DNA of 64,000 nt, from the NCBI GenBank assembly GCA_014281115.1, contig JACONQ010000008.1, positions 1,674,001 through 1,738,000 on the forward strand, read 5' to 3'. Below, in pieces: positions 40,262 through 48,238 of this stretch. Position 1 is the stretch's first letter; every line of letters starts with the position of its first letter. Below the pieces are notes generated by a model that searched no databases, had not been told where the DNA came from, and worked only from the letters and a program-made list of their open reading frames with translations. Made by a program: the position numbers and the translations under genes. Source of the DNA: Laburnicola sp. R22_1. Its lineage: Eukaryota; Ascomycota; Dothideomycetes; Pleosporales; Didymosphaeriaceae.

Positions 40262-40686
40262 TACCTAGAGATAGAAAAATAAAGGCTTTTATCTTAAATA
40301 ATATTTTCCTTATAGTATTGTACTATATACTAAAAGGTCTATAATATTTCTCTTCCTAATCTTAAATAATATAATAATGGTTTTTTTGCGACTAAGGGGT
40401 TTCTAATAAAAATATTATAATAATAGCAGTTATTCCTCCTACTATTGTTAATACAAAAAGCGATTAAAAGTATTTAATAAAAAGGAGATAATATAATAAT
40501 AGAAGCAGAGCCTCCTACTCGGTGATTAAAAATAGCATTTTTAATATATAATAAGTAAGTTATATAGCGTTAAATTAACTACCTAGGGGTAGCACGACAA
40601 AGGCTTTTATCTTAAATAATATAACAAAAAAAGCAGAGCCCTCTGCTCAGTAATTAAAAAGAGCGTGAAAAGGTAGTCATAAAAAT
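40262..40686 (+). repeat. two tandem CTAGGGGTAG repeats, the first interrupted by a SINE-like copy
   Basis: The first copy starts TACCTAGAGATAG at 40263 and continues to GCAGAGCCTCCTACTCGGTG near 40505. The second, well preserved copy is about 40567-40680 (TTAACTACCTAGGGGTAGC, GACAAAGGCTTTTATCTTAA, GCAGAGCCCTCTGCTCAGTA). The first carries the minus-strand SINE-like insertion at 40379-40487. Confidence 0.7.
40379..40487 (-). repeat. SINE-like short repeat, copy D, with 13-bp target duplication
   Basis: A 109-bp insertion flanked by ATAATATAATAAT on both sides (40366-40378 and 40488-40500). Read on the minus strand it begins CTCCTTTTTATTAA and ends CGCAAAAAAACC exactly at the duplication. This defines both ends of the family. 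Confidence 0.8.
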
Positions 40687-40786
40687 GCAATAGTAAAACT
40701 ATAAAACTATTCTCTAAAGATAGTATTAAAAGTATTATATTACTTTTTTATATACCTTCTATTCTTATAAAATAATACTATAATAC

Positions 40787-40901
40787 GCTAACTCCTTTTA
40801 TTAATACTACCTTAAACCGCTTTTCTATGTTAATAATAATAGAAGAAATAACTACTATTATTATAATATTTTTATTAGAAACTCCTTAGTCGCAAAAAAA
40901 C
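40787..40901 (+). repeat. SINE-like short repeat, copy C
   Basis: Contains CTCCTTTTATTAATACT, CGCTTTTCTATGTTAATAAT, TATTTTTATTAGAAACTCCT and CGCAAAAAAAC. Transitions only relative to the other copies. Confidence 0.75.
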
Positions 40902-41520
40902 TATATGATAGTACTATAGTTTAGATAAGTATTTTTACTAGCTTAATTTTTTAAAAGCTAAAAGTATAGCTATAGTAGCTAAAGCTTTTAAAAAAGCTTA
41001 TTATTCTTATTATTACTAATAATTTTACTTCTTTACTTATAGTATATCTATAATTTAAATAAAAATTTAAGTTTATTATAGCTATTATATATTTTTGTCT
41101 AAAAGCTAATTACTTTAAAGATGGTAGTAATAATAATAAAAACTGATAACTATTTAGTTTTAGTTAAAAATAAAATTAAGATATAGATTTTAGGTAGTAT
41201 AAAGGGCCTTTATTACTTATAGCAATTCTCTAGTTACTACTTTTTAATAAGCTATTTTTACTGCTTGTTAAAGTTTTATAATTAAATAGTAACTTTAAAG
41301 TTACTATTTTATAGTTTACTATTATATAATTATTCTTTATAATTCTTATATTATACTTTAGCTTCTTACTATAGCTAATTCTAATTATGCCTTCTTTTTA
41401 TATACTTTAGCTATTATACCTTAGTTATATTTACTATTAAGTCTTATAATTTGTAAAAGGTTAGGTTAACTATAAATAGATATAAATAAATAAAGCTCTG
41501 AAAGCTAACTTTATAAGTAT
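40902..41520. other. RIP-mutated DNA up to the island edge, no gene
   Basis: Low-complexity AT-rich sequence. No coding frame, repeat match or RNA gene was recognised. It ends abruptly at the GC step near 41523 (AAAGGCGGCCGCTTG). Confidence 0.5.
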
Positions 41521-41621
41521 AAAGGCGGCCGCTTGTTTTCTAGCGCACGCGTGTCGGCTTTGACGGGTTTTTATACCAGTGGTATCGCTTCAGCCGCTGA
41601 CGCTACAAAGGGATGCCCTTT

Positions 41622-41634
41622 TCGGACTCTCCGA
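41622..41634. promoter_or_regulatory. TCGG-N5-CCGA palindrome, P450 promoter site 1
   Basis: TCGGACTCTCCGA, 183 bp before the P450 start codon. Inverted CGG triplets with a 5-bp spacer are the classical layout for a Zn2Cys6 dimer. Confidence 0.75.
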
Positions 41635-41654
41635 TAGTACCCCGCTACAGCTTT

Positions 41655-41667
41655 TCGGGGGGTCCGA
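41655..41667. promoter_or_regulatory. TCGG-N5-CCGA palindrome, P450 promoter site 2
   Basis: TCGGGGGGTCCGA, 150 bp before the P450 start. Centre-to-centre distance to site 1 is 33 bp, close to three helical turns, so two dimers would sit on the same face. Confidence 0.75.
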
Positions 41668-41816
41668 TCGTCACCAAGTCCACTCAGGTGAGGCTTGTTA
41701 CCGGCCGTGGTTCATGAAGCATTCACAGTGAATAGAAAAGAGGGATTTCAGACCCAGGTTGCGCAAAGTATACAAGCTGTGGTTCGTACACCCAGGCCTT
41801 GACAGCACTGCTCAAC

Positions 41817-43565
41817 ATGCCCACGAAACAAGACTTATCGGCGCTCTTCCTTCGCCTCTGGCAAACTCCCCATCTGATTTCCTCGCTGATTTCTACTGTG
41901 GTTGTATTGTTAGCTTATGTAGTCTACCAAGTAAGTTGGTATATCCGGGTACTGCAGCAAACGCCTAACAACGTTGTAGACATGCTGGGCGACGGACATA
42001 CCCAAAATCAAGGGCATTCCTGAAATTCCGGGAGCAGTGCCTATTTTTGGCCACTTACTCAAGTTAGGGGAGGACCATGCTTCCGTCTGTGAAGGATGGT
42101 GGCGCAAATACAACCAATCCGTCTTCCAAATCAAACTTGGCAACACTCGAGCTGTTGTCGTCAGCTCCTTCGAAGACTGCACGAAGATGACCGTTGGAGC
42201 CGGCATCCAGAATGCTGTCATCGACAGACCAAAGCTATACACGTTCCACGGTGTGATCAGCTCCACGCAAGGCTTCACGATCGGCTCTTCGCCTTGGGAC
42301 GAATCATGCAAGAAGAAGCGAAAAGCGGCCGGTACCGCTCTCGGTCGGTCTGCACTGCGAAACTATTACCCAATGTTCGACCTCGAGAGTTACTGCATTC
42401 TTAGGGACTTGCACAAGGAAGACCAAGAATACACTAGCGTCCGGCCCTTCATCCAGCGCTATGCGCTCAATACCACATTGACTCTGTGCTACGGGATTCG
42501 CATGGACAATGTCTATGACAATCTCCTCCGTGAGGTTCTCTACGTTGGATCCGCCATTTCGCTTCTTCGCAGTGCCTCGGAGAACCTGCAAGATTATGTC
42601 CCGATTTTACGCTACACTCCGAACAACACGAAGAACGCCCGGTCAAAAGAGCTCCGCGACCGACGCGATGCCTATCTAAACCTTCTTCTCGACAAAGTGC
42701 GCGAAATGATCAAAAATGGCACAGACAAGCCTTGCATCTCTGCTGCTATCCTCAAAGACCAAGAGACGAAACTCAGCGGCGTCGAGGTGTCTTCAATTTG
42801 TCTTTCTCTTGTTTCCGGGGGCTTCGAGACCATTCCTGGAACTCTTACCTCGTGTATTGGTTCTCTCTGCACAAAAGAAGGCCAGGCCTGGCAGGACCGC
42901 GCCTATGAGGACATCAAGAGACACTACGACGGAGATATCAGTGCAGCCTGGTCTGATTGCTTTGTCAACGAGAAGGTCCCTTACGTCAATGCCATTGTTA
43001 AGGAAGCAGGCCGATACTACACTGTTAGCTCGATGAGCTTGCCACGCAAGACCGTATCCCCAGTGAACTGGAACGGCGCGATCATCCCAGCTAAGACCAT
43101 GATCTTGATCAACGCTCAGGCTGGAAACCACGGTAAGTTTATTACGATTTAATCAACAGAGCATGTTCTAATCTTTTCACAGATATCGATCACTTCGGCC
43201 CAACTGCAAACAGGTTCAACCCGGAGAGATACCTCAGTTCAATCGATCCGCCGACAGAAGCCGAGATCAAGGGCCTGCCTCATCTAAGTTTCGGCGCTGG
43301 ATCGCGCGGATGTTCGGGTCAATTTATTGCTCAACGGCTCTTGTACTGTGCTCTTGTTCGACTTTTGTCAGTGTACGAGCTGGTGGCTAGCGAGACTGAG
43401 CCGCCGAACACAGACTACGTGGACTACAACCAGTTCAAGACGGCTTTGGTTGCGATCCCGAGAGACTTCAAGGTCAAGCTGATTCCCCGCGACCCCGGTG
43501 TTCTGGGCCAAGTTTTGCGCGAGGCGGAGACTCGCACCAAAGATCACTACAAGACGGAGGCGTGA
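41817..43565 (+). CDS. cytochrome P450, CYP504 (phenylacetate hydroxylase) family
   Basis: Joins three exons, 41817-41930, 41980-43132 and 43183-43565, giving 549 residues. Intron 1 (49 nt) has GTAAGT, branch CCTAAC and TAG; intron 2 (50 nt) has GTAAGT, TCTAAT and CAG. The start ATG has a good context (CTCAACATG). A membrane anchor lies at about residues 20-37. Then come the proline hinge (IPEIPGAVPIFGH), the I-helix motif GGFET (E321, T322), ExxR as EAGR (E380, R383), FNPERY, and the haem-binding FGAGSRGCSG with Cys466. The string VFQIKLGNTRAVVV and the STQGFTIGSSPWD region are characteristic of CYP504, whose known members hydroxylate phenylacetate at the 2-position or 3-hydroxyphenylacetate at the 6-position on the way to homogentisate. 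All key residues are present, so it should be functional. The exact ring substrate is not readable from sequence. Two TCGG-N5-CCGA sites lie upstream. Confidence 0.93.
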
Positions 43566-43669
43566 ATGAGGCGTTACACTGTGATGTGAGTGTAGGTAAA
43601 TAGAGATTAGGAGTCAAATGTGAGCTACCTATATAAGGCTGGGTGGCGCGGACAACCCCGCAAAGTTCG

Positions 43670-43682
43670 TCGGCAGCTCCGA
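43670..43682. promoter_or_regulatory. TCGG-N5-CCGA palindrome, SDR promoter
   Basis: TCGGCAGCTCCGA, extended by flanking G and C to GTCGG...CCGAC. It lies between the P450 stop (43565) and the first SDR codons. Confidence 0.75.
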
Positions 43683-43739
43683 CCATACAAATGATGTAGT
43701 AAAGTTCAGGTATCTTTGGTGGCAATATAACAAATGAAC

Positions 43740-44889
43740 CATTCTTCTGCAAGATTCTAAACCGTCGCACGACTTGGTCTATTCAACCATCTCTAACCTA
43801 TTCATTAACAAACTCTTCGGGGTCAAAGGCTATGTCGCCGTTGTAACCGGAGGTACCAGTGGTATTGGATTGATGATCAGCAAGGTAACAACTCATGTCA
43901 GAGCTTGCTATAAGATCCTTGAGCTGATTTTTTGAACAGGGCTTAGTTGCAAACGGGGCTAAGGTTTACGTCGCGGCATTGCCGTCGGATCCAACAAGCG
44001 AAGTCGTAGCGGACTTGAACAAGCTCGGTCAACAGCCGGGAGGTAGCGCCCAAGGGTATGGAACAGAACCTTCCTTTTGCAGACATATGGCTAACTGCGC
44101 CTTTTTAGTGTGCCATGCGACGTTTCCTCAAAAGAGGAGATTGAAGCATTTGCGGCCTACGTGAAGGAGAGAGAGGACCACGTCGACATCCTCATATCAA
44201 ACGCTGGTATACGGCGCGATCCCCAGAAACCATGCAACGTACTCCAAGCTCCACTTGATGAATTGCAAAGTTCAATGTGGTCGATTCCATCCTCGGACTG
44301 GGCGGATACATTCAGTATCAATTCGACAGCGCACTACTTCGTGTCTATAGCATTTCTGCCACTGATAGCAGCAGCATCAAAGCTGGACAATGGATGAGGC
44401 GTTGTCATCGTCACCAGCTCTTGTGCAAGTATGCACAACATGACTAACATTGATCTTACAAGTTATGCTACTAGTAAGGCTGCGACAGACCATCGTGTGA
44501 AATTGCTCGCATTCAAATTCAGCCGTTTCTACGTCAGGGTAGTTGGTATCAATCCTGGCTGTAAGTGCAGCCCAAAACAAATTCGCTCCATTCGATTGCT
44601 TGCGACTAATACATTACCATTTAAGTTGTACCTAGCAATATGAACCCAGTCGGAAAAGAAGGTAACATTTTCAGTAAACTCTTCGACAAGGTCCCTGCAA
44701 AGCGCGCTGGCAGTGAAGAGGATATGGCTGGGGCGGTATTATATCTAGCCAGCAGAGCTGGAGTGAGTATTCTTAGACTTCCCAAATCCCCTGCAGCTGT
44801 TAAACTAACCTTTTTCCAAGGCATATGTTGATGGGGTGTCACTGTGTATTGATGGTGGACGTATTCTTCTCGCGAACGGTCAGGAATGA
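43740..44889 (+). pseudogene. short-chain dehydrogenase/reductase, with in-frame TGA and no visible ATG
   Basis: Exons from about 43740 to 43884, then 43940-44055, 44109-44560, 44626-44762 and 44821-44889. All four introns (53-65 nt) have good donors, branch sites and acceptors. The product reads as a classical NAD(P)-binding SDR: TGGTSGIG cofactor motif, CDV, NAG, VTSSCAS (catalytic Ser) and YATSK (Tyr and Lys), followed by NPGFVPSNMNP and an AYVDGVSLCIDGG end. Two defects show. A TGA at 44395-44397 (after ASKLDNG, before GVVIVTSS) is not removable by any plausible intron. And the frame upstream of the cofactor domain has no ATG before a TGA at about 43735; an unseen 5-prime exon remains possible. 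Both ends and all splice sites are otherwise intact, so inactivation looks recent. It would have acted on an alcohol or dihydrodiol-type intermediate; substrate unknown. Confidence 0.8.
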
Positions 44890-45130
44890 GCTCCACACAA
44901 TCTTCGTTCCGCACAGTCAGTAATACATTAGACAGAGTAAATTGATGAATGGAGTTGACCGACACGGGCTTTACGACCTTGTGAACTTCGTGGTGCGCGC
45001 GCTCCGTTACGCTTCGGGCCCTGCGCCACCACCCCGCGTCGGATTAGCCGACGGCCTGAGCCTTTCGGCAAAGACATGCGTTTACTCAGCGGCGCAATAA
45101 TAGCTCTGCGCATGGTAATGATGCCCTGCT
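44890..45130. other. intergenic region between SDR and amidase
   Basis: GC-rich spacer holding the amidase-side palindrome. A short reading frame begins at ATG 45076 (MRLLSGAIIALRM) and ends at a TGA at 45130-45132 just before the open amidase frame. No simple intron joins it in phase to the amidase, so I do not call it the first exon. Confidence 0.5.
45037..45053. promoter_or_regulatory. extended TCGG-N5-CCGA palindrome, amidase promoter
   Basis: CGTCGGATTAGCCGACG, six-base arms around a 5-bp spacer. The best arm length of the set. It lies about 80 bp before the start of the open amidase frame. Confidence 0.78.
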
Positions 45131-45132
45131 GA

Positions 45133-47013
45133 AAAAGTTCGTGTTGTGTGCTATACTGCTACTTGTGGTCGAGACCAAGTTTGCTGGATTACGCCGTTGA
45201 CTATACCGCAGTCCTGATTACGCTGATCAGCGACTTCAAGCAGCGATTTCGATTGTCTCCATTACCGGAAGTTCACAGTGAGCCTCCAACAAATGAATTT
45301 CCATCATTTGTTTCTAAACCCACTTGCAGGTCTAGGCTCAGTAAAAAAGACTTGGATGAGTTCGCCGCAAGACTTGGAATCAACATCGACAAACGCGATG
45401 CGGACGACTATCTACTACTTCTCAAATCCTTCGAGGCTGTTATGCACCAAGTAGAAACCGGACCTGATTACATGCATCCAGCATTATCACCCCATCCCAC
45501 ACTAGAGCCGCGCACATTCTGGAAACCAGCGAGCGAGGACAGTCCATTCAATGCCTGGAGTCACCGCTGCCACATCCAGTCCTCTTACCCAACAAGCGCG
45601 CTCTTAAAAGGTCGAACCATCGCCATCAAAGATATAGTCAGCGTCGCCGGGCTCCCAACCACACTGGGAACATTCGACGAAATACTGTCGAGCAATGGAG
45701 TAGTGCCAGTCTCGCCCATCGACGCTAGTGTCGTATCTCGCCTTCTCGCTGCAGGAGCCGTAATCACGGGGTCATCGACTTGTGAGAACTTTTGCGCTTC
45801 GCCGCTCTCGTTTTCTTCCGCTATGGGGCCTGTTCACCACCCGCTTCTAAGAGGGTACACCACTGGCGGTAGCAGTAGTGGATCTTGCGCCCTTGTTGCG
45901 GCATCCGCTATGCAGCAGGGAAATAATCAGGAGCTCGGTGAGACGGTGGAGCTCGCGATAGGAACGGACCAGGGTGGTTCAGTCAGAAATCCAGCGGCAT
46001 ATACTGGGTTGTACGGGTTGAAACCTACGCATGGGCTTGTGCCGTATACTGGGACGTCTTCTATGTCTCCTATGATCGATCATATTGGCCCGATCGCGTC
46101 GAAACTAGAAGATATCGCAATACTTTCGAAGGTTATGGCTGGTTATGATGGACTTAATGCTAGAATGACACCGGAGACACCGCTGCGAGACCAAGTCAAG
46201 AATTACCCGGAGATTCTTGCACAAGATATGTATGCAATAAGGTCTGCCCCTTCAAAAACGCCAACGATGAAAATCGGCCTTCTCACGGAATCATTCAGTG
46301 TTCCAGGTGTAGCAGAAGAAGTCCAAAACGGAATACTTGAAGCTGCGATATCATATTTTCAAGCTGCTGGAGCCGAAGTAATGCAAATATCCGTGTCTAT
46401 GCATCTGGAAGGTCCCATAATCTGGACCGCAGCAACACGACCACCAATGACAGACTGGCTCTGTCAAGGGAAAGCTTCCGGCTACCTTTCCCACCTACCT
46501 CCGCATATCTAGACCCAGTGGCCACCGATTCAGGAGATGTATGAGCTGTTGACTTCTACAAATCCAGCAGTGACCAACATCATACTCAGCGGCGAGCTTT
46601 CTCGCAACAAGTACTCTGCTGCGGAAGCGAAAGCGCATAGGAAAGTCTTCGAGTTTAGAGCAGCGTACGACAGAGCTTTAGAAGAGGTGGATGTGCTGGT
46701 TACGCCAACCGCGCCGTCGATGGCGATGTCGCATCCCAGGCGTCATGACGAGCAAGGAAGCAGAACGACGGTTATGGAGAAGCTGAAGGCTATTATGGGA
46801 GTCACTAGTAATACTTGCCCGTTTAATGTGACTGGACATCCTGCTTTGAATGTCCCCGTTGGATCTGCCCCAGCGGTAGGGCATCCTGATGTTCAGTTGC
46901 CGTTTGGCATGCAAATAGTTGGTAGACGATGGTGCGATGAAGAGGTCCTCAAAGCAGCTGCGATATTCGGAGATGGCAGGCGTCATTGTACTAATACGCC
47001 GACATCAGAGTAA
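45133..47013 (+). pseudogene. amidase-signature hydrolase, interrupted by one TAG
   Basis: One frame runs from 45133 to TGA-free end TAA at 47011-47013, broken only by TAG at 46510-46512 (after SHLPPHI, before TQWPP). The full catalytic set of the amidase-signature family is present before the stop: Lys in AIKDI (codon 45628), the cis-Ser in GGSSSGS (codon 45871) and the nucleophile Ser in GTDQGGSVR (codon 45979). The C-terminal part (VLVTPTAPSMA, FNVTGHPALNVPVG, PFGMQIVGRRW) is complete. CAG to TAG is C-to-T in a CA context, the RIP type. No ATG exists in frame before the conserved core; a possible intron GTGAGC...TTGCAG (45278-45329) would change the frame upstream but also finds no ATG. 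The start is therefore unresolved. Family members hydrolyse carboxamides to acids; an aryl-acetamide would feed the CYP504 enzyme. Confidence 0.85.
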
Positions 47014-47175
47014 TTATAGATAGTTTACCGTGTTTCAGCATGATGCTCAATGTTTCAATCCTGACATCCCTGGTGAAAGACAAAATCTAATGAGCAAAAT
47101 AGGATGTACTCATCGAGTGCCTTAGCCCTCAAGGTTACGGTCAAACCTCATGAATTTCATTAATCTGCCATCTAT
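47014..47175. other. convergent intergenic region, amidase and RidA 3-prime ends
   Basis: Short spacer between converging genes. It is expected to hold both polyadenylation regions. No further gene or palindrome was seen. Confidence 0.5.
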
Positions 47176-47733
47176 CTATGCTTCTACCACAGCAACAGCC
47201 TTAATCTCCACAATGAGCCTCGGATCCGGTAACTCCCTGACACCAATCGTCGCCCTTGCCGGCGCAACGTCCCTACTCGCATAGACTTCGTTCAAAGCCT
47301 CGTTCATACCAGCATAGGGCGTCTTCATATCCGTGATATACACCACTGTAACGCTTTTCTGTGTCCACAACGGCAGGAGGGATAACTGCTATTATTGTCA
47401 TCTTTTTATTAGAAACCTCTTAGTCTCAAAACAAAAACCATACACCACTGCATCAATAATGTTGTTCACTCCGCCCTTGCCGTTTGAAGCGCCCTTGATG
47501 ATGTCGTCGAGGTTTTGCAACACGGCTTGAGTCTGCCTTTTCGCGCCCGTCTCATAGGTGCCATCGCCCTTATCAGTTGCTCCGGGGAAGGTGTCGTCTG
47601 GGCGTTTGCACGTGATGCCTGAGATGTAGATTGTACGGGCGGAAGTAGGGAGTGTGCGAGCGTGGGGATAGCGCATCGGTCCTAATTTTGGCGCCTGGGG
47701 GTTGAGGAGGAATACCTGGCCGTTGACGGACAT
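47176..47733 (-). pseudogene. RidA/YjgF-family deaminase split by a short insertion
   Basis: Starts at ATG 47733 (context CACCACAATGT) and ends at TAG 47178-47176. Without the 102 bp added by an insertion it encodes 151 residues: PHARTLPTSARTIYISGIT, then VLQNLDDIIKGAS, then IIDAVVYITDM, APARATIGVRELPDPR and a VEIKAVAVVE end. The conserved Arg of the PAR motif and the late Glu of the family are kept. Fungal relatives of this shape are often annotated as 2-aminomuconate deaminase-like; RidA proteins hydrolyse enamine/imine intermediates. The insertion sits inside the codon series for VVYITDM and brings in TGA, TAA and TAG. Its length is a multiple of three, and it carries potential splice sites on this strand, so the gene may be dead or may splice it out (see findings). 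Confidence 0.85.
47349..47439 (+). repeat. SINE-like short repeat, copy A, inserted in RidA
   Basis: A 91-bp insertion flanked by an 11-bp duplication ATACACCACTG (47338-47348 and 47440-47450). Contains GCTTTTCTGTGTCCACAACG, AACTGCTATTATTGTCATC, TTTTTATTAGAAACCTCTTA and an A-rich end AAAACAAAAACC. Compared with copy D it lacks about 20 bases at the 5-prime end but shares the exact 3-prime end. It is the least mutated copy in the window. Confidence 0.88.
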
Positions 47734-47811
47734 TGTGGTGATGTTGTAAATTTGGGTTTGAGGTTGAAGTGTTTGGGATTGAACATTGATTCGAATTTCG
47801 CTTTGTATACG

Positions 47812-48238
47812 TCAAAAGAGTGAAATCAGAGAAATAGCGTCCTGCGATACAAACAACTTGAAAGGGAAACAGGAAGAGAAATCGGATAGACCGACAAGTA
47901 GGTATGGTGTTCTGAATTCGGCAAACGTAGTTGAGGCGGACACTCCGCTTTGTGGTTGAGGTTTTTCGGATCTTCCGCAACTCCCCGTCGCGCCGTCCGC
48001 ATAGTTAAGCATTACCGCCAATAGCTCTTGCTCGGTAGAGCTGAAAAAGAGAAGTACAGAGGATGATGTGATCCAGTACATACCAGGAATCCGTGTTCTC
48101 GTAGGAAACCTCTACGCAACCGGGCGGAATTGATTTCGTGGACCATGCAAAATTCTCAGGGTAGCCGCCCATGATAATTCTGCATATTTCTAGTTCAGCT
48201 TCCCGGTATTCATAATCTATCTTCATACCTTCACCCAA
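47812..48238 (-). CDS. possible small two-exon gene of unknown function
   Basis: Minus strand, exon 48238-48084, a 43-nt intron with GTATGT donor and CTTTTTCAG acceptor, then exon 48040-47812; 127 residues. The first exon reads like real coding sequence (MKIDYEYREAELEICRIIMG, then GGYPENFAWSTKSIPPG, CVEVSYEN) and the second continues EQELLAVMLNYADGATGSC. I do not recognise the family. The 3-prime half overlaps the three CGG-N5-CCG sites upstream of RidA, so either the coding part ends earlier or this is a remnant in which the promoter now lies. No branch site of the standard form is visible. It could equally be RidA 5-prime flanking DNA with a chance frame. Confidence 0.3.
47882..47894. promoter_or_regulatory. 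TCGG-N5-CCGA palindrome, RidA promoter
   Basis: TCGGATAGACCGA, 149 bp before the RidA start codon on the minus strand. Confidence 0.75.
47937..47947. promoter_or_regulatory. CGG-N5-CCG core, RidA promoter site 2
   Basis: CGGACACTCCG, flanked by G and C rather than T and A. Same 5-bp spacing; the spacer resembles that of P450 site 1 (ACTCT). Confidence 0.5.
47967..47977. promoter_or_regulatory. CGG-N5-CCG core, RidA promoter site 3
   Basis: CGGATCTTCCG, preceded by T (TCGG) but followed by C. It lies 30 bp centre to centre from site 2. Confidence 0.5.

Noticed and set aside
41550..41570. TCGGCTTTGACGG near the island edge as a further palindrome
   Set aside because: The second half reads ACGG, so it is not an inverted CGG pair.
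41931..42012. Longer intron 1 for the P450 ending at AAATCAAG
   Set aside because: It is in phase too, but the 49-nt intron ending at 41979 has a CTAAC branch site at the right distance and keeps the DIPKIKGIPEIPG hinge typical of CYP504.
41910..43131. Open frames on the minus strand and in other plus frames across the P450 (for example 41910-42311 and 42793-43131)
   Set aside because: They are shadows of the P450 exons. No product is recognisable and the sense frame carries every family motif.
45115..45211. Intron GTAATG...CCGCAG joining the ATG at 45076 to the amidase
   Set aside because: The phases do not match the downstream frame and the alternative frame contains a stop.
47014..47175. 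Bidirectional promoter between amidase and RidA
   Set aside because: The two genes converge here, so it is a terminator region.
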